From Owenia fusiformis (Eukaryota; Annelida; Polychaeta; Sabellida; Oweniidae): 64,000 nt of DNA. The stretch is from the NCBI GenBank assembly GCA_903813345.2, contig CAIIXF020000006.1:31042024-31106023 (forward strand), read 5' to 3'. Shown here one piece after another: positions 38,133 to 49,014 of the stretch; the stretch's first letter is position 1, and each line of letters starts with the position of its first letter. Both the position numbers and the translations under genes were made by a program. Below the pieces are notes generated by a model. That model searched no databases and was not told the DNA's origin. It saw only the letters and a program-made list of their open reading frames with translations.

Positions 38133-38856
38133 CCACATGGGGGGGGGGTGTATAGGGATATTGTATATCGTATAAGAGGGTGAAAATTTATTGTATATTG
38201 TATAACAGGGGGCAAATTTTATCGTATATGGTATAAAAATATGGTATATGGTATAAGAGAAAATATATGGTATATTGTATCTCAAGGCACCAGAAGGTTC
38301 ATTATGTATTTAAAAAAGAATTTGGGCCCTCGGAAGGCTAATTATGAAGAAATTGTGCCCTGAAAATCTCCATTGTGCTGACTTTTTACTGTCATCGTGT
38401 TGGAAAACATGGAAGAGTAGTCTCTCTAATTGGTTCCACATTCCATGTCGATCAATAAGTTTTGAGAAAATCACTCTCAAAGGTTTTGCCATTTTCATTC
38501 AAATTTTCACAGGAGGTGTTAAATACAGTGTCGAATAAGAATGCCAAATGTCATTGACTCTTCTCAACTTTGATGAAAAAATGGTCACTATAGCTACTTG
38601 TGTTTCGGGGTATTTGGGATAAATCATTAAAATGTTTGAGTATAAAGGGTTCATACAGCGTATGTTTTAATTCAAGCATCATAAGATATTCTTATATTGC
38701 AAAAGGTGTTTATTTGGTCTTAAAACTAATCAAAGAATTGACCACGGAAGGTATCGCAACTGATTTCAAACTGTCATGTTAGATTTCGGCTATCGATTGG
38801 GGATTTGAACAGGTGCATGTGTTAGGTCAATGCATTAACCAAATCAAGCACTCATA

Positions 38857-39305
38857 GAGGTGACAAAATGATTTGGACTTTGAGACAGGGAAGGTGCAAA
38901 GACCCCATAAACGTTTTTCTGAAATGTTGCCCTTTTCACATATGTTTTTTCAATGTTTGGTGCATCAATATGTTGCATTTGTAGACATAGTAATTTAAAG
39001 GAAATATGATTCATTTGGATAAAGTGGAAAACAATATTCCTTATGTTATTTCCACATAGGGAAAACTCATGTGATATATAAATGTTTTAAGCTTAATTTT
39101 AGTCACCCAAAAGTGATATCTTAAAAACCTCAGCATGAATCATATTGTCAAGATGTTAACCGTGTCTCAAAACACAACATGTTAATGCAACAAATATTGA
39201 AAAAACAGATGTTTGAAGGACTGGAAATCAGGACATTACAGAAAAACATGTTGATTGGGTGTTTGCACCCTCCCTGTCTTAAAGTCCAAATTATTTTATC
39301 ATCTC
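38857..39305. mobile_element. Nested MITE inside the 3.3-kb element
   Basis: Ends of about 44 bp are inverted copies: the left begins GAGGTGACAAAATGATTTGG and the right ends ATTATTTTATCATCTC. Length 449 bp, no ORF of interest. Confidence 0.65.
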
Positions 39306-40321
39306 TTTGGCTGCTTGTACTGGAGTTAATGATGGCCTACGCATGCAATTGTTAAAATCCTCAGAAAATAGCCAAAATCCAACATATGACTGAAATCTGT
39401 TGCAATACCATCCATGGTCCTTTAAAAGAAGGTTATTTCGAGTTACATAGAGTAGTTTTCATTCTCATCAACACATCTTTGCCTTGAAATCATACGTGAA
39501 ACAAGTGGTTTGACCTTTATGGAAATTTGCTTAATTTTGACACACTTTTGTTTGACTTATACTGTTTTTAAGGCTGCCTTATCTGAAACCCTGAAGCGTT
39601 TCTGTTTCAAATGATCAAACAATCAAGTCTCATCTTGCCTTTATTGCAAACTCTAGTCCAGACTCGAGTCCAATCAAAAATGAATTATCTACATGGAAGT
39701 CCTTTAATAATTGTTTTTGAAACTGTTTTCAATACTTAAAATTCTCCAGGTGACTGTCTTACAAAATTATTGTGCATTGTGAATCTTCACTATCTTTCTG
39801 ATAGTGTTATATAATGTACATATTTACCTCAGCAAACTTTATTTTCAGAGAACACATGATGAATCTTTTATTCCACATTCTCAATTTTGCATCAATTATG
39901 TTTCAAGAAATCCCCCGACTCCCTATGAAGGATTCCATTGATATTAAAATAAATTATGGGAAAGTAGGTCATAAGAAAGAGGTACAGTGAGTTCCATCCA
40001 TTCCAATGATGCGATTTTTGTGCTAATTTTGAATATTCTTATGGCACTTTTACAGATACTGGCTTTAGCCAATTGCAGAGATGTCAAGTTAATGTTTTGG
40101 TCAAAGTAGATTGTGAAATCAATAAAGAGAAGTCAAGAATCTTATACCATAAATATGTTTTACATCAACTTGTTTACCTGAAAATAAAAAGAAGCCACAG
40201 AATTTCTGAACATGCGGATCTACCCGAATGTAATGTCTCAGTCATAATTTAAAAAATGAAATCATTGTGGTAAATATGTGGAGCCTATGTGCCTTATAAT
40301 ATACTCCTCAAAAAAAGTTAA

Positions 40322-41163
40322 GGACCTCATAGGTTTACATGTTAACCCCCATATTTGATTAATGACTGTTTTCTAAGCGGGGAACAAAAGAAATCCCAAT
40401 AAAGTAAATAGATCTGTATTTTGATTCTATTCCCTAAAAAGTCCGCAACATTTCAATGTTATATCTCCATTACATTCTGTCAGAATTTGATGTCAAAATT
40501 GATGAATTTCATGAAATGTAACAAAAATGGCAGATCCCATGTTAAACAAATGGGGAATGGTTGGGTTGCCATAAGTCATATGAGGAACGATCCATCCATC
40601 CGATTGCTCTCAAAATTGAGATTGTAAGAGATAATTAAATTTACTAAATTGTCTACTTGACAAAATATGATTTAATTGTCCAGGCTTTACAAAAGTTAAT
40701 GGTTTCAAATTCAATAATTTTTTAATGAACCTCTTATTGAAATAACACAGGTGGTTCAGTGAGGTGGTCAAAATTACTTTAACGCTCCGTATCGCTAATT
40801 TTAACAACATAAGCGAGACATTTAGCATGTAAAATGTTAAATCATTCAATTTTCTACTTAGAAAGTATTTTTAATAAATGTTTTGCTGAATAGATATTCC
40901 AAAATCTGAGTTGCCCCTAAGCCACCATTCCCCATTTGTTTAACATGGGATCTGCCATTTTTGTTGCATTTCATGAAATTCATCAATTTTGACATCAAAT
41001 TTTGACAGAATGTAATGGAGATATAACATTGGAACATTGCGGACTTTTTAGGGAATAGAATCAAAATACAGATTTATTTACTTTATTGGGATTTCTTTTG
41101 TTCCCCGCTTAGAAAACAGTCGTTAAACAAATATGGGGGTTAACATGTAAACCTATGAGGTCC
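40322..41163. mobile_element. Nested foldback element flanked by TTAA
   Basis: Arms of about 245 bp, 40322-40565 and 40920-41163, are inverted copies starting GGACCTCATAGGTTTACATG. TTAA lies on both sides (40318-40321, 41164-41167), as in piggyBac insertions. The left side continues outward as CTCCTCAAAAAAAGTTAAGG, which could instead be the true end of a mariner-type element whose right end is truncated. Matching false frames occur in both arms. Confidence 0.6.
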
Positions 41164-41419
41164 TTAATACATTTACTGTAGTACATGGATTCGCGCCTAA
41201 CATTTATTTCCTTAATATAAATATCAAATATTCGATCAACAGCAGTTTCAAAATTATCGTATATTGTATTTCACCTAAACTTTTGTAAAATATTGTATAT
41301 GGTATAAGAGCTGTGAAAAATATTGTATATGGTGAAAAAATATTGTATATGGTATAAGAGAGCTGAAAAATATTGTATATGGATTTCCAAGACCCCCTAT
41401 ACACCCCCCCCCCACATGG

Positions 41420-42614
41420 TGATATATCACACCCTCACAGGGTCAGTTGGAATATCCAAACTTTTGAAGGGGGTGTGATGTATAATAAATCACAGCGAAT
41501 CAAATAGCTGCATTCGATTGACCTGGAAGACATCTATCGATCTACATACACGATTAAATCTTGTTTGTAAATATATTTATTTTCAATACACGTAACTAAT
41601 TATAAAAAGTTATGCGTATAAAAAGCAAGCTATAAAATTATATGTAAAGCAAGAAAGCATTCATAAGTTTGGCAATACATATTTTAGAACAAGACGAAAA
41701 TAATTGGAACATTTTGCTAGATGTCCCATTTTCTGGATCCCAAATCCTCCCCAATGCAATAAAGCACGCTTTTAGGCATTATGTTGATTGGCGTACGTTT
41801 CGAACGTATTGAATAAACTATTTTAAATTTTAACAAATGTCCAATTATGATAACACACATTGTTTAACAATGTCCACAGCAAATGGTATTCACCGGTTCT
41901 GGTCTTAGTATATACATGTAACAATATTTATAAACAATTTATATAGTATGTATGTGAAATCATATACTACTCGTATATATGCTCTCATCAACAAAGTACA
42001 TTAACTCTGCTACATCCCCCCCCCCTTATTCGATAGTGCAGAAACACGTTTCATCATTGATCAAAACTAAAAAATATATGTACATATTATAAAAATATAA
42101 AAGCTATTAATTCACGTAAAAATTACAAGATATCCTGGTGGGTTTCGTCCATTTTGTAGCAGAGTACAGTGTATGTGTGCACTGTTAAGTATTTAACAGC
42201 AGTATCACTATAAATTGCCTGTGAGCTCAAACGTAGTATTGAATAAAATTTACCATTCATCACATGATTAATCTGAAATTAGTAGTTTCATGATATTTGA
42301 AATTTTGAAAATGATAATCTCCACCTGTGTGCAAAGTATTTTTGTTAATAAACGCATTTGCATGAAGTGATTACATTTTTAATCAAAAAATCGGTTTCCA
42401 CTATTATTGAAATAATCATGGGATAAACATAGCAATTAATTTATTGATAGTTCGTCCTACAGACAGTGAAGTCCTCGGAGATTGTCATCACCCGTCAATT
42501 TGGTCCTATCACAGCAGTGCGTTTTGCGGTTTGTTCATTTACTTAAGGTGAGCTCATTATTTGATTACAATGTCGTCATTGGTCCAACCATGTTTAGACT
42601 CACACTGGTCCAGA
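41420..42614. other. Intergenic, ESE-like 3' flank
   Basis: AT-rich. On the minus strand AATAAA at 42440-42445 lies 170 bp past the ESE-like stop and is its likely poly(A) signal. Nothing else is recognised. Confidence 0.5.
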
Positions 42615-45600
42615 TTATTCATAACCACACTTAGCGGAATGCTTGTCGTGAAACAATGGAGGCTCACACGATGTAACTTCACCTTGTCTCCATCCCTTCG
42701 ACTTGGGCCCAAACTGGTAGGTTAGACGATGCTCGTGCCGGATAAACACGTTGGTTTTATAGTAGTGCCTGAAAATGCATTGAATTAAGCACAAGGCTCG
42801 ATGAATAGTGGATGTAGTTTTAATCACAAATATATCGTATCAAGTCTTTAATGAGGGTGGATGCAAGACATAGGTGACAGTACATAAAATCCTCCACAAT
42901 TCATTGAGTCACATGCTTATTCTTTTCACACATTTCTAACGATTTTGTGCAGTATCACCAAAAAGAATGAAACTCAACTAGAAACTTGATTTGCATTAAT
43001 GTTTTTGTAATCGATGTTGCAAGGTTTACTTTCTCAATGATGAAGTGTTTCGAGGTTGAATAATAATAAGTCTACCTCAGTGCTCTGCTAAACTTTTCAT
43101 AATTCATCTTAGGGTTTTCCTTGTATGCTCCCCAAAGTTCTGCCACCTTAGAAGAACGTTTGATTTTGAATATTCCCTTGTGTTTGTCTTCCCATTGGAT
43201 GTACTTGGTATATTTCTTACACAGCAATAATTGGCGAACGAATTCCCAAAGTCGCTTGCTCTTGCCGGCTGAAACAGGAGTCAATGACATTTTAGAGCTC
43301 ATTGCAGTTTTTCATTTGCTTTAAACCCTTTACCATTATTCATGAGTGGATATTATTAAAGCAGATATGTTATTGAGCAAAAGATATTGTTATTCTGATA
43401 GGGACCTATTGTTTGCTTATATGTGGGGATCTTGTTACAACATAGGCTATATAGAGGATACCCTATGATTTATGAGTGATATGATTTTTATCCATGAATG
43501 GATATGATATCTGCACGAGCGAGCGTAGCGAGTAAATTATAGGATGTTCTTTTTACTCCATAGTAAAGTCATCATCAGAATCGTCGGGAATTAAGTGATT
43601 CAAATCGAATTTTCCAAACGATCCGATATTGACACTAAGCCTCGTTTTGAGTCTGAAGTAGCAAAAATCCATAATTCATAGCATACGGCGCCGTATGTCA
43701 TGGCTAAAACACCGTATGCTATGGTTAAGTGAAAATTTGTCAAAAATATCATATTTTACCACTGATTATAAAAATACCGTTTTTATTTTGAAATGTTATC
43801 CTATGAATATCATGCTAACTATGGAATAAGAACTGTAACGTGTTATTTTATTTATTTGTTATCCAAAGTAACTAAATGATTAAAATTGGGAATCACACAG
43901 TCAAATAGATACTGTGTAAATACTGTGCCTCTGGAAGTCTATATTTTACAAATCGTCGGTGCAACGTCGTTTTTGAAAGTGGCCATTTTCCATTTACAGA
44001 TCAATTAAATCAGTGTCATTTCTGCGGCGAGCGTTGGAAAACTACGCTCGCCTTGCGGCCTCCGTACGGCGTATCCAGTTTTTTTACAGGCCGCAGGGTC
44101 GCCGTAGAAATTATAACTCGTAGTTATAATATTTGTTCATTTCTGAGGTCCCCCCGTAGAAATCAACTGGCTCAACAAGATTGAATCATTATTTGTCAAT
44201 GTTTCACGATCACTTTTCATTTGATATATACATCCTAGCACTATGAATAACATTTATAAATTGTCCCGATGTAAATAAAATGAAAAAAGTATTATTTATC
44301 AACAGAAATTTTAAATTCACCGTGCGGCTGCCGTGGGAAATGTGACTGCAAAAGTATGAGAGCGCAGAAATTCCACGGCGAGCGTAGAAATGTTACTGGC
44401 CGCAGAAATGATAGACCGCAAGGTCGCCGTAGGAAATGTGACTGGGGTGTTAGAGAACAGCACATTGGCTGAAAATGATATAAACCTTTTACCGTACAAA
44501 TTGTTTGTTTTCTATGTTTTTATAACGATCAAATCAATTAGAGTGTCGCTAATTGGAATTTAAATTTGTTTAAATTTAACCAAGTCTGTTAGGGAATGGG
44601 GTATTGATGTGTCAACGTTCGATCTTTAAATTCCCATGTAATTTTCTATAACCTTTCACAGTGACCCGAGCTGCATATTCGATAATACACACGTATTATG
44701 TAAACATTCGTTTTTCTGTTATCAGGTTGTCACATCAACAGTATTTTTCCTTAAGTTTGAAGTATCGTAAGTGTCGTAAATAACGCAACACGTGCTACCA
44801 TTTTAAACATTTCAATTGTCAATTATCTCGGCAAACAGGGTTATCTTGAAATTTCGTGGGAAAAGCATTTCAACAGGGCCCTGACATGTGACAAATTCTA
44901 CTATGTGCAACAATTTGCAAAACATTCATATTTTGATGGACGTTTTGCTTCTATTGTTCAAATACGTATTATGAAAATATTATGAAAATCCCGACAATTG
45001 CTTGAACGTTTACAGTATGTTTGAACATCCATGGAATGTAATCAGCCTCAAATATGGGACCTTCAAATTACAATAATAGTAGAGCCAAATGCCACCACTG
45101 ATTTTCAGTGATTTCTATCTGTCCCTAAGTTAAAACAGCAAGTTCTTGCATGAATTTCTACCGGGATGACATCAAAATTTGTTTTAAAAACGTTTGTGGC
45201 AAATTCTTGTTAATGGGGGTTTCTGTTGGATTACTTTTTGGAAGTACTTTTGTTTTGTTCATTAAATATTTGTATGAAGTATTTACACTAATCAGGATAT
45301 TTAGATGTAACACAGCCATCCAAACCATATTAAAAGGTGTTAATATGGAATCCGAATTCGGGTAAATGACAGACTACAATGATTTTTACATTTATATATA
45401 TTTACCAAAACTTTCAAAAATGTCATCTTATTACCCCGAAATGAAACCCACTTAACGTTTTTAGATGTACCAGCACTGCAGTAAATGGTATTGAATATAT
45501 ACAGAGTGGGCCAAAAAACAATACCCAAATTTAAAAACGAATACCATCATGATCTATGTTAAACCATACATCATTTTAAAGATAAATCATTTCCTAGCAT

Positions 45601-46938
45601 TATGACACCTTCGAAAAACCTTTGTTTAGAGGAGAGTTAGAGGCTAAAATTGATAACAGGTGTGTCATGAGCGAGACTTGATCAAAAAGAGAAAATTCAA
45701 TATGCTCGATTGAATCATTTTAAATTTATTTAAAAGTAATACACAATATAGTTAATTAAAAATAAATAATTGGGGAATTTTGCCCTAAATTTGTGTGAAG
45801 TGCTCAAGGTCAAATTTCTCTCCATTTCCATCATTTAGAAATCCAACCACAGTGAATAATTTTTTGGTCGCTCATGACACCCTTGATAGTGTCAATTTTA
45901 TTATGAAGAACCCACAGCTGAATGAGTGTGATTGTCACAATACATACCAGCTCTTTTTGGTTTTCGTTGAGTGTATATCTGTCTTGGCATATAACATTGT
46001 GGCGCATTGTTGTTCCCATCAACACTGTATGTTCTGCAGTACGATTCTCTCGCAGAATGTTGTAAATTGGCGCAGTATGAAGGGCCACACGATTGGTACT
46101 GACGGGAGCACCTAGGAAGATCATCGACCGCAACTCGTTTTGATGGAGAATGTTGTGCTTGTTGCAAAGTAAGGTCAGTTTGAAACGATGGCGAACAAGG
46201 ATATGTTTCGAAGGTATGTGGGTACCAGTCAGATGATGGTGGAAACGGTTCTGCTGAAAGGCAACTGTACTACTTAGCTGATTGAAGTAGATGACTGTAT
46301 AATCAATTGAGTATTGACACAAAATTAGACGTTTTGCATAATATTCTGGCCAATCAGAACACAATAGAGCCACGCTATATTTTACACGAAATGCATGATA
46401 AATGATATAACCAAAACATATGTTAGATACTACTCTTATTGGGTAAACGATCCTTTTCTATCGTTGCTTACCAAAATTTGACAGATCGGAGTTTGGGGAA
46501 ATCGTGCTTGAACTATCAGAAGTTTCGTTTTCGTCAAGATTTACTTTGAGTTGTTCCAAGGTATGAGTGTTGGTATCAACGGATGAGTAAGGCTGTCTCG
46601 TGTATGCTGAATACTCTGGATGGTCACGTGTCTGGTATTGCGGCGGTGCGTTCATCGGGTCGCATCGGCTAAAGCACTCGATTGGATCCAAAACGCCATC
46701 TATAATATATGATGTATATATAATCTTTATATTAAACGTTGCAACAAAGGAGCTATTCATATATTTTCACATTTGAGACAACATATGAAATCATATGTAC
46801 CCTCTGGTTGTATTTGATGTGTAGTTGGTTGGACGTACTGGTGCTGAGGTCTTGCAGTGGTTTGCTGTTGTGGCTGTTGTTGCTGGAACCTGCACTGAGA
46901 TGCAGATGAGAACAACGGTCCTTCGGGTCCTTTCACAT
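42615..46938 (-). CDS. Divergent ESE-type ETS transcription factor, 5' incomplete
   Basis: Exons in transcript order: 46938-46801, 46699-46472, 46253-45948, 43268-43076, 42768-42615 (stop). Phases agree throughout, giving at least 339 residues. The first three exons encode a disordered region rich in Gln, Pro and Ser (QQQQPQQQ; ENETSDSSSTISPNSD) ending in a basic patch, QRKPKRAGKSKR, directly before the ETS domain (RLWEFVRQLL, IQWEDKHKGIFKI, MNYEKFSRALRHYYKTN, HRLTYQFGPKSKGWR). The C-terminal YxFG...GW tail is typical of ELF5/EHF. The ETS exon is 193 nt with the same phases as in the ELF3-like neighbour, indicating a shared origin. No PNT domain was found; it may lie in or beyond the gap at 47501. 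The recognition region reads WGAYKENPK instead of the usual WGxRK. Confidence 0.85.
44026..44450. repeat. GC-rich CGCCGTAGAAAT repeat patch
   Basis: Inside the 2.7-kb intron 43269-45947, short motifs such as GGCGAGCG and GGTCGCCGTAG(A/G)AAAT recur at about 44036, 44098, 44380 and 44425. The surroundings are AT-rich. The related ATATCTGCACGAG motif lies at 43508 and 47420. Function unknown. Confidence 0.4.
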
Positions 46939-47500
46939 CTGAATATGCAAAAAACAAACATCATGTAATACGAATATCTATTTGCCACGACAGCACTTGG
47001 CATAATGTTGGTCCGGTGAATATGTCATTTACTGCGTTGAATTTTAACTCTTCCTACTCTAGCCCAGGGGGTAAGGTATGGACAATCCATTCCCCGAGCA
47101 GCAATATTAAAAATGGAGGGTTGTGAATATACGCTCTTCAAAACGAGGTGAACGAGGTGAATATCACAGGATATTCTATATCACGTGATGTGTGTTAAAC
47201 CAATCGAATTACAGGATGAGAAACATGGCAGTGAGATAATAATAAAACAAAAATTCACAAAAATTCATTTTGTCAATCTATTTTCTATTATAGTTTTAGT
47301 ACACTAAGTGTAGAATAACATATTATATCTATTGTTTTAAATGAATTGTAAGCATTGCATTACATTGTGAAGTATTTATCGGATATCCTATGATCTTTTT
47401 TATCTCCGAGGTGGTCTTGATATCTGCACGAGAGAGCGAAACGAACGAACAGATAATATCACAGAGAAGATTAAAATGATATTCCGAAAAAATTATAGGA
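46939..47500. other. Upstream of the last readable ESE-like exon, up to the gap
   Basis: No further exon is recognised on the minus strand. The ATATCTGCACGAG motif near 47420 is shared with 43508. Confidence 0.4.
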
Positions 47501-48000
47501 NNNNNNNNNNNNNNNNNNNNNNNNNNNNNNNNNNNNNNNNNNNNNNNNNNNNNNNNNNNNNNNNNNNNNNNNNNNNNNNNNNNNNNNNNNNNNNNNNNNN
47601 NNNNNNNNNNNNNNNNNNNNNNNNNNNNNNNNNNNNNNNNNNNNNNNNNNNNNNNNNNNNNNNNNNNNNNNNNNNNNNNNNNNNNNNNNNNNNNNNNNNN
47701 NNNNNNNNNNNNNNNNNNNNNNNNNNNNNNNNNNNNNNNNNNNNNNNNNNNNNNNNNNNNNNNNNNNNNNNNNNNNNNNNNNNNNNNNNNNNNNNNNNNN
47801 NNNNNNNNNNNNNNNNNNNNNNNNNNNNNNNNNNNNNNNNNNNNNNNNNNNNNNNNNNNNNNNNNNNNNNNNNNNNNNNNNNNNNNNNNNNNNNNNNNNN
47901 NNNNNNNNNNNNNNNNNNNNNNNNNNNNNNNNNNNNNNNNNNNNNNNNNNNNNNNNNNNNNNNNNNNNNNNNNNNNNNNNNNNNNNNNNNNNNNNNNNNN
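47501..48000. other. Assembly gap (500 N)
   Basis: Exactly 500 undetermined bases, which suggests a placeholder length. It interrupts the likely 5' parts of both the ESE-like gene (minus) and the lectin gene (plus). Confidence 1.
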
Positions 48001-48260
48001 ATCATAGAGGGATGGATCTAGAAACTATAGGGGTCAGCCATGGCTATACCTGGAATTCGTAAATTTGAAACCTTATATTTACAATTTTTCAAATTTTGGA
48101 CTTGTTTAAAGCCTTTAACTTCCTTAAAACCCATCTAAATTATGTTTTACATCTTAGTTTCACACTATAAAACCATAAATATCATTATAGAGGGATGGAT
48201 CTAGAAATTATAAGGGTCAGCTATAGTCATACACAAAATCCAGCTGTCAAAAATGTCAAA
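48001..48260 (+). repeat. Direct repeat bordering the gap
   Basis: ATAGAGGGATGGATCTAGAA occurs near 48004 and 48187, about 183 bp apart, each followed by a similar GGTCAGC(C/T)AT stretch. The gap may hold more copies of this tandem unit. Confidence 0.6.
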
Positions 48261-49014
48261 TTTTTCCAAAAATCAACAATTTTTTTCTCAGCTCCCACCT
48301 CTTCCATGGCTTTGCATCTTTCAGGGTTACTAACCCTGCTATTGGGCACTTCACATGAATTTTTCCAACCTCTTACAGTGTCTAATTGAAAAGTTAGAAT
48401 CAAAATAGAAAGAAAATGAGTCACGAATTTGCCCCCTTGGGTACATACTTCGTACTAATTTTCAAATTCTTTAGGAGTTATCAGCATCAATTATACTGCA
48501 AGTGATTCACATATATTATATCTATGTATGTCACTTACAAACATCAAAATATCTAAGGTTATTTAGTGTGAACAATTTTTTCCCCAGGGTGGGGTGTTTT
48601 TGGGGGGTGGGGGGCTAACTCCTCAAAAAAAGAACTTCCTACCACTCTGCGAAGCTATCACCTAGGTGGAAGTTTCATCCAAGACTCTCCCCTGACAGAA
48701 AATGCTGCCAAACCAACTATACACCATTTATTGAGAATTTTCCTCCCCGCCCCTAGAGTACAAAGAATGGGTTTCAAAATTTAGTCAAACAAAATGTAGA
48801 TAAACAAATGTGGCCGTATGCCACTTTCCCAATGATATGTATCGACTAATTTTGTTTATTTTTTCCTCGATCGGGTGTCCAAAAGTGATCCGCTTTTTAG
48901 CATATATTTCCTCAGCAGTATGACCCGAATTCTTTGAAATTTTTACGAAGTAACGACATGGTAAGCGAAGTCCATCCCATTCACATCTCTATGAATAAAT
49001 GTTGTACAATATAG
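48261..49014. other. Upstream of the lectin gene; one possible short exon
   Basis: Poly-G-rich and AT-rich DNA. 48901-48960 has an acceptor (TTTTTAG), a strong donor (GTAAGC) and a phase-0 frame ending LKFLRSNDM. This sits where the neighbouring lectin domains have LATFRTADEA or LLSITNADES. It lacks the expected cysteine, so it is only a candidate. Confidence 0.3.

Larger units (their letters stand above)
38141..41411. mobile_element. 3.3-kb non-autonomous element, 8-bp target duplication, subterminal repeat arrays
   Basis: CCACATGG occurs directly at 38133-38140 and 41412-41419. Between them the element starts GGGGGGGGTGTATAGGG and ends with the complement. Both ends carry subterminal arrays of TATTGTATATGGTATAAGAG-like units (about 38157-38285 and 41255-41385) in inverted orientation. 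The 8-bp duplication and subterminal motif clusters fit a hAT-type element. No transposase is visible; two smaller elements are nested inside. Confidence 0.75.

Noticed and set aside
45831-46373. A 180-codon minus-strand frame
   Set aside because: It is a shadow frame over the ESE-like exon 45948-46253. The frame that links in phase to the ETS exon is different.
47476-48021. Frames of 170-181 codons on both strands
   Set aside because: They consist almost entirely of undetermined bases in the assembly gap.
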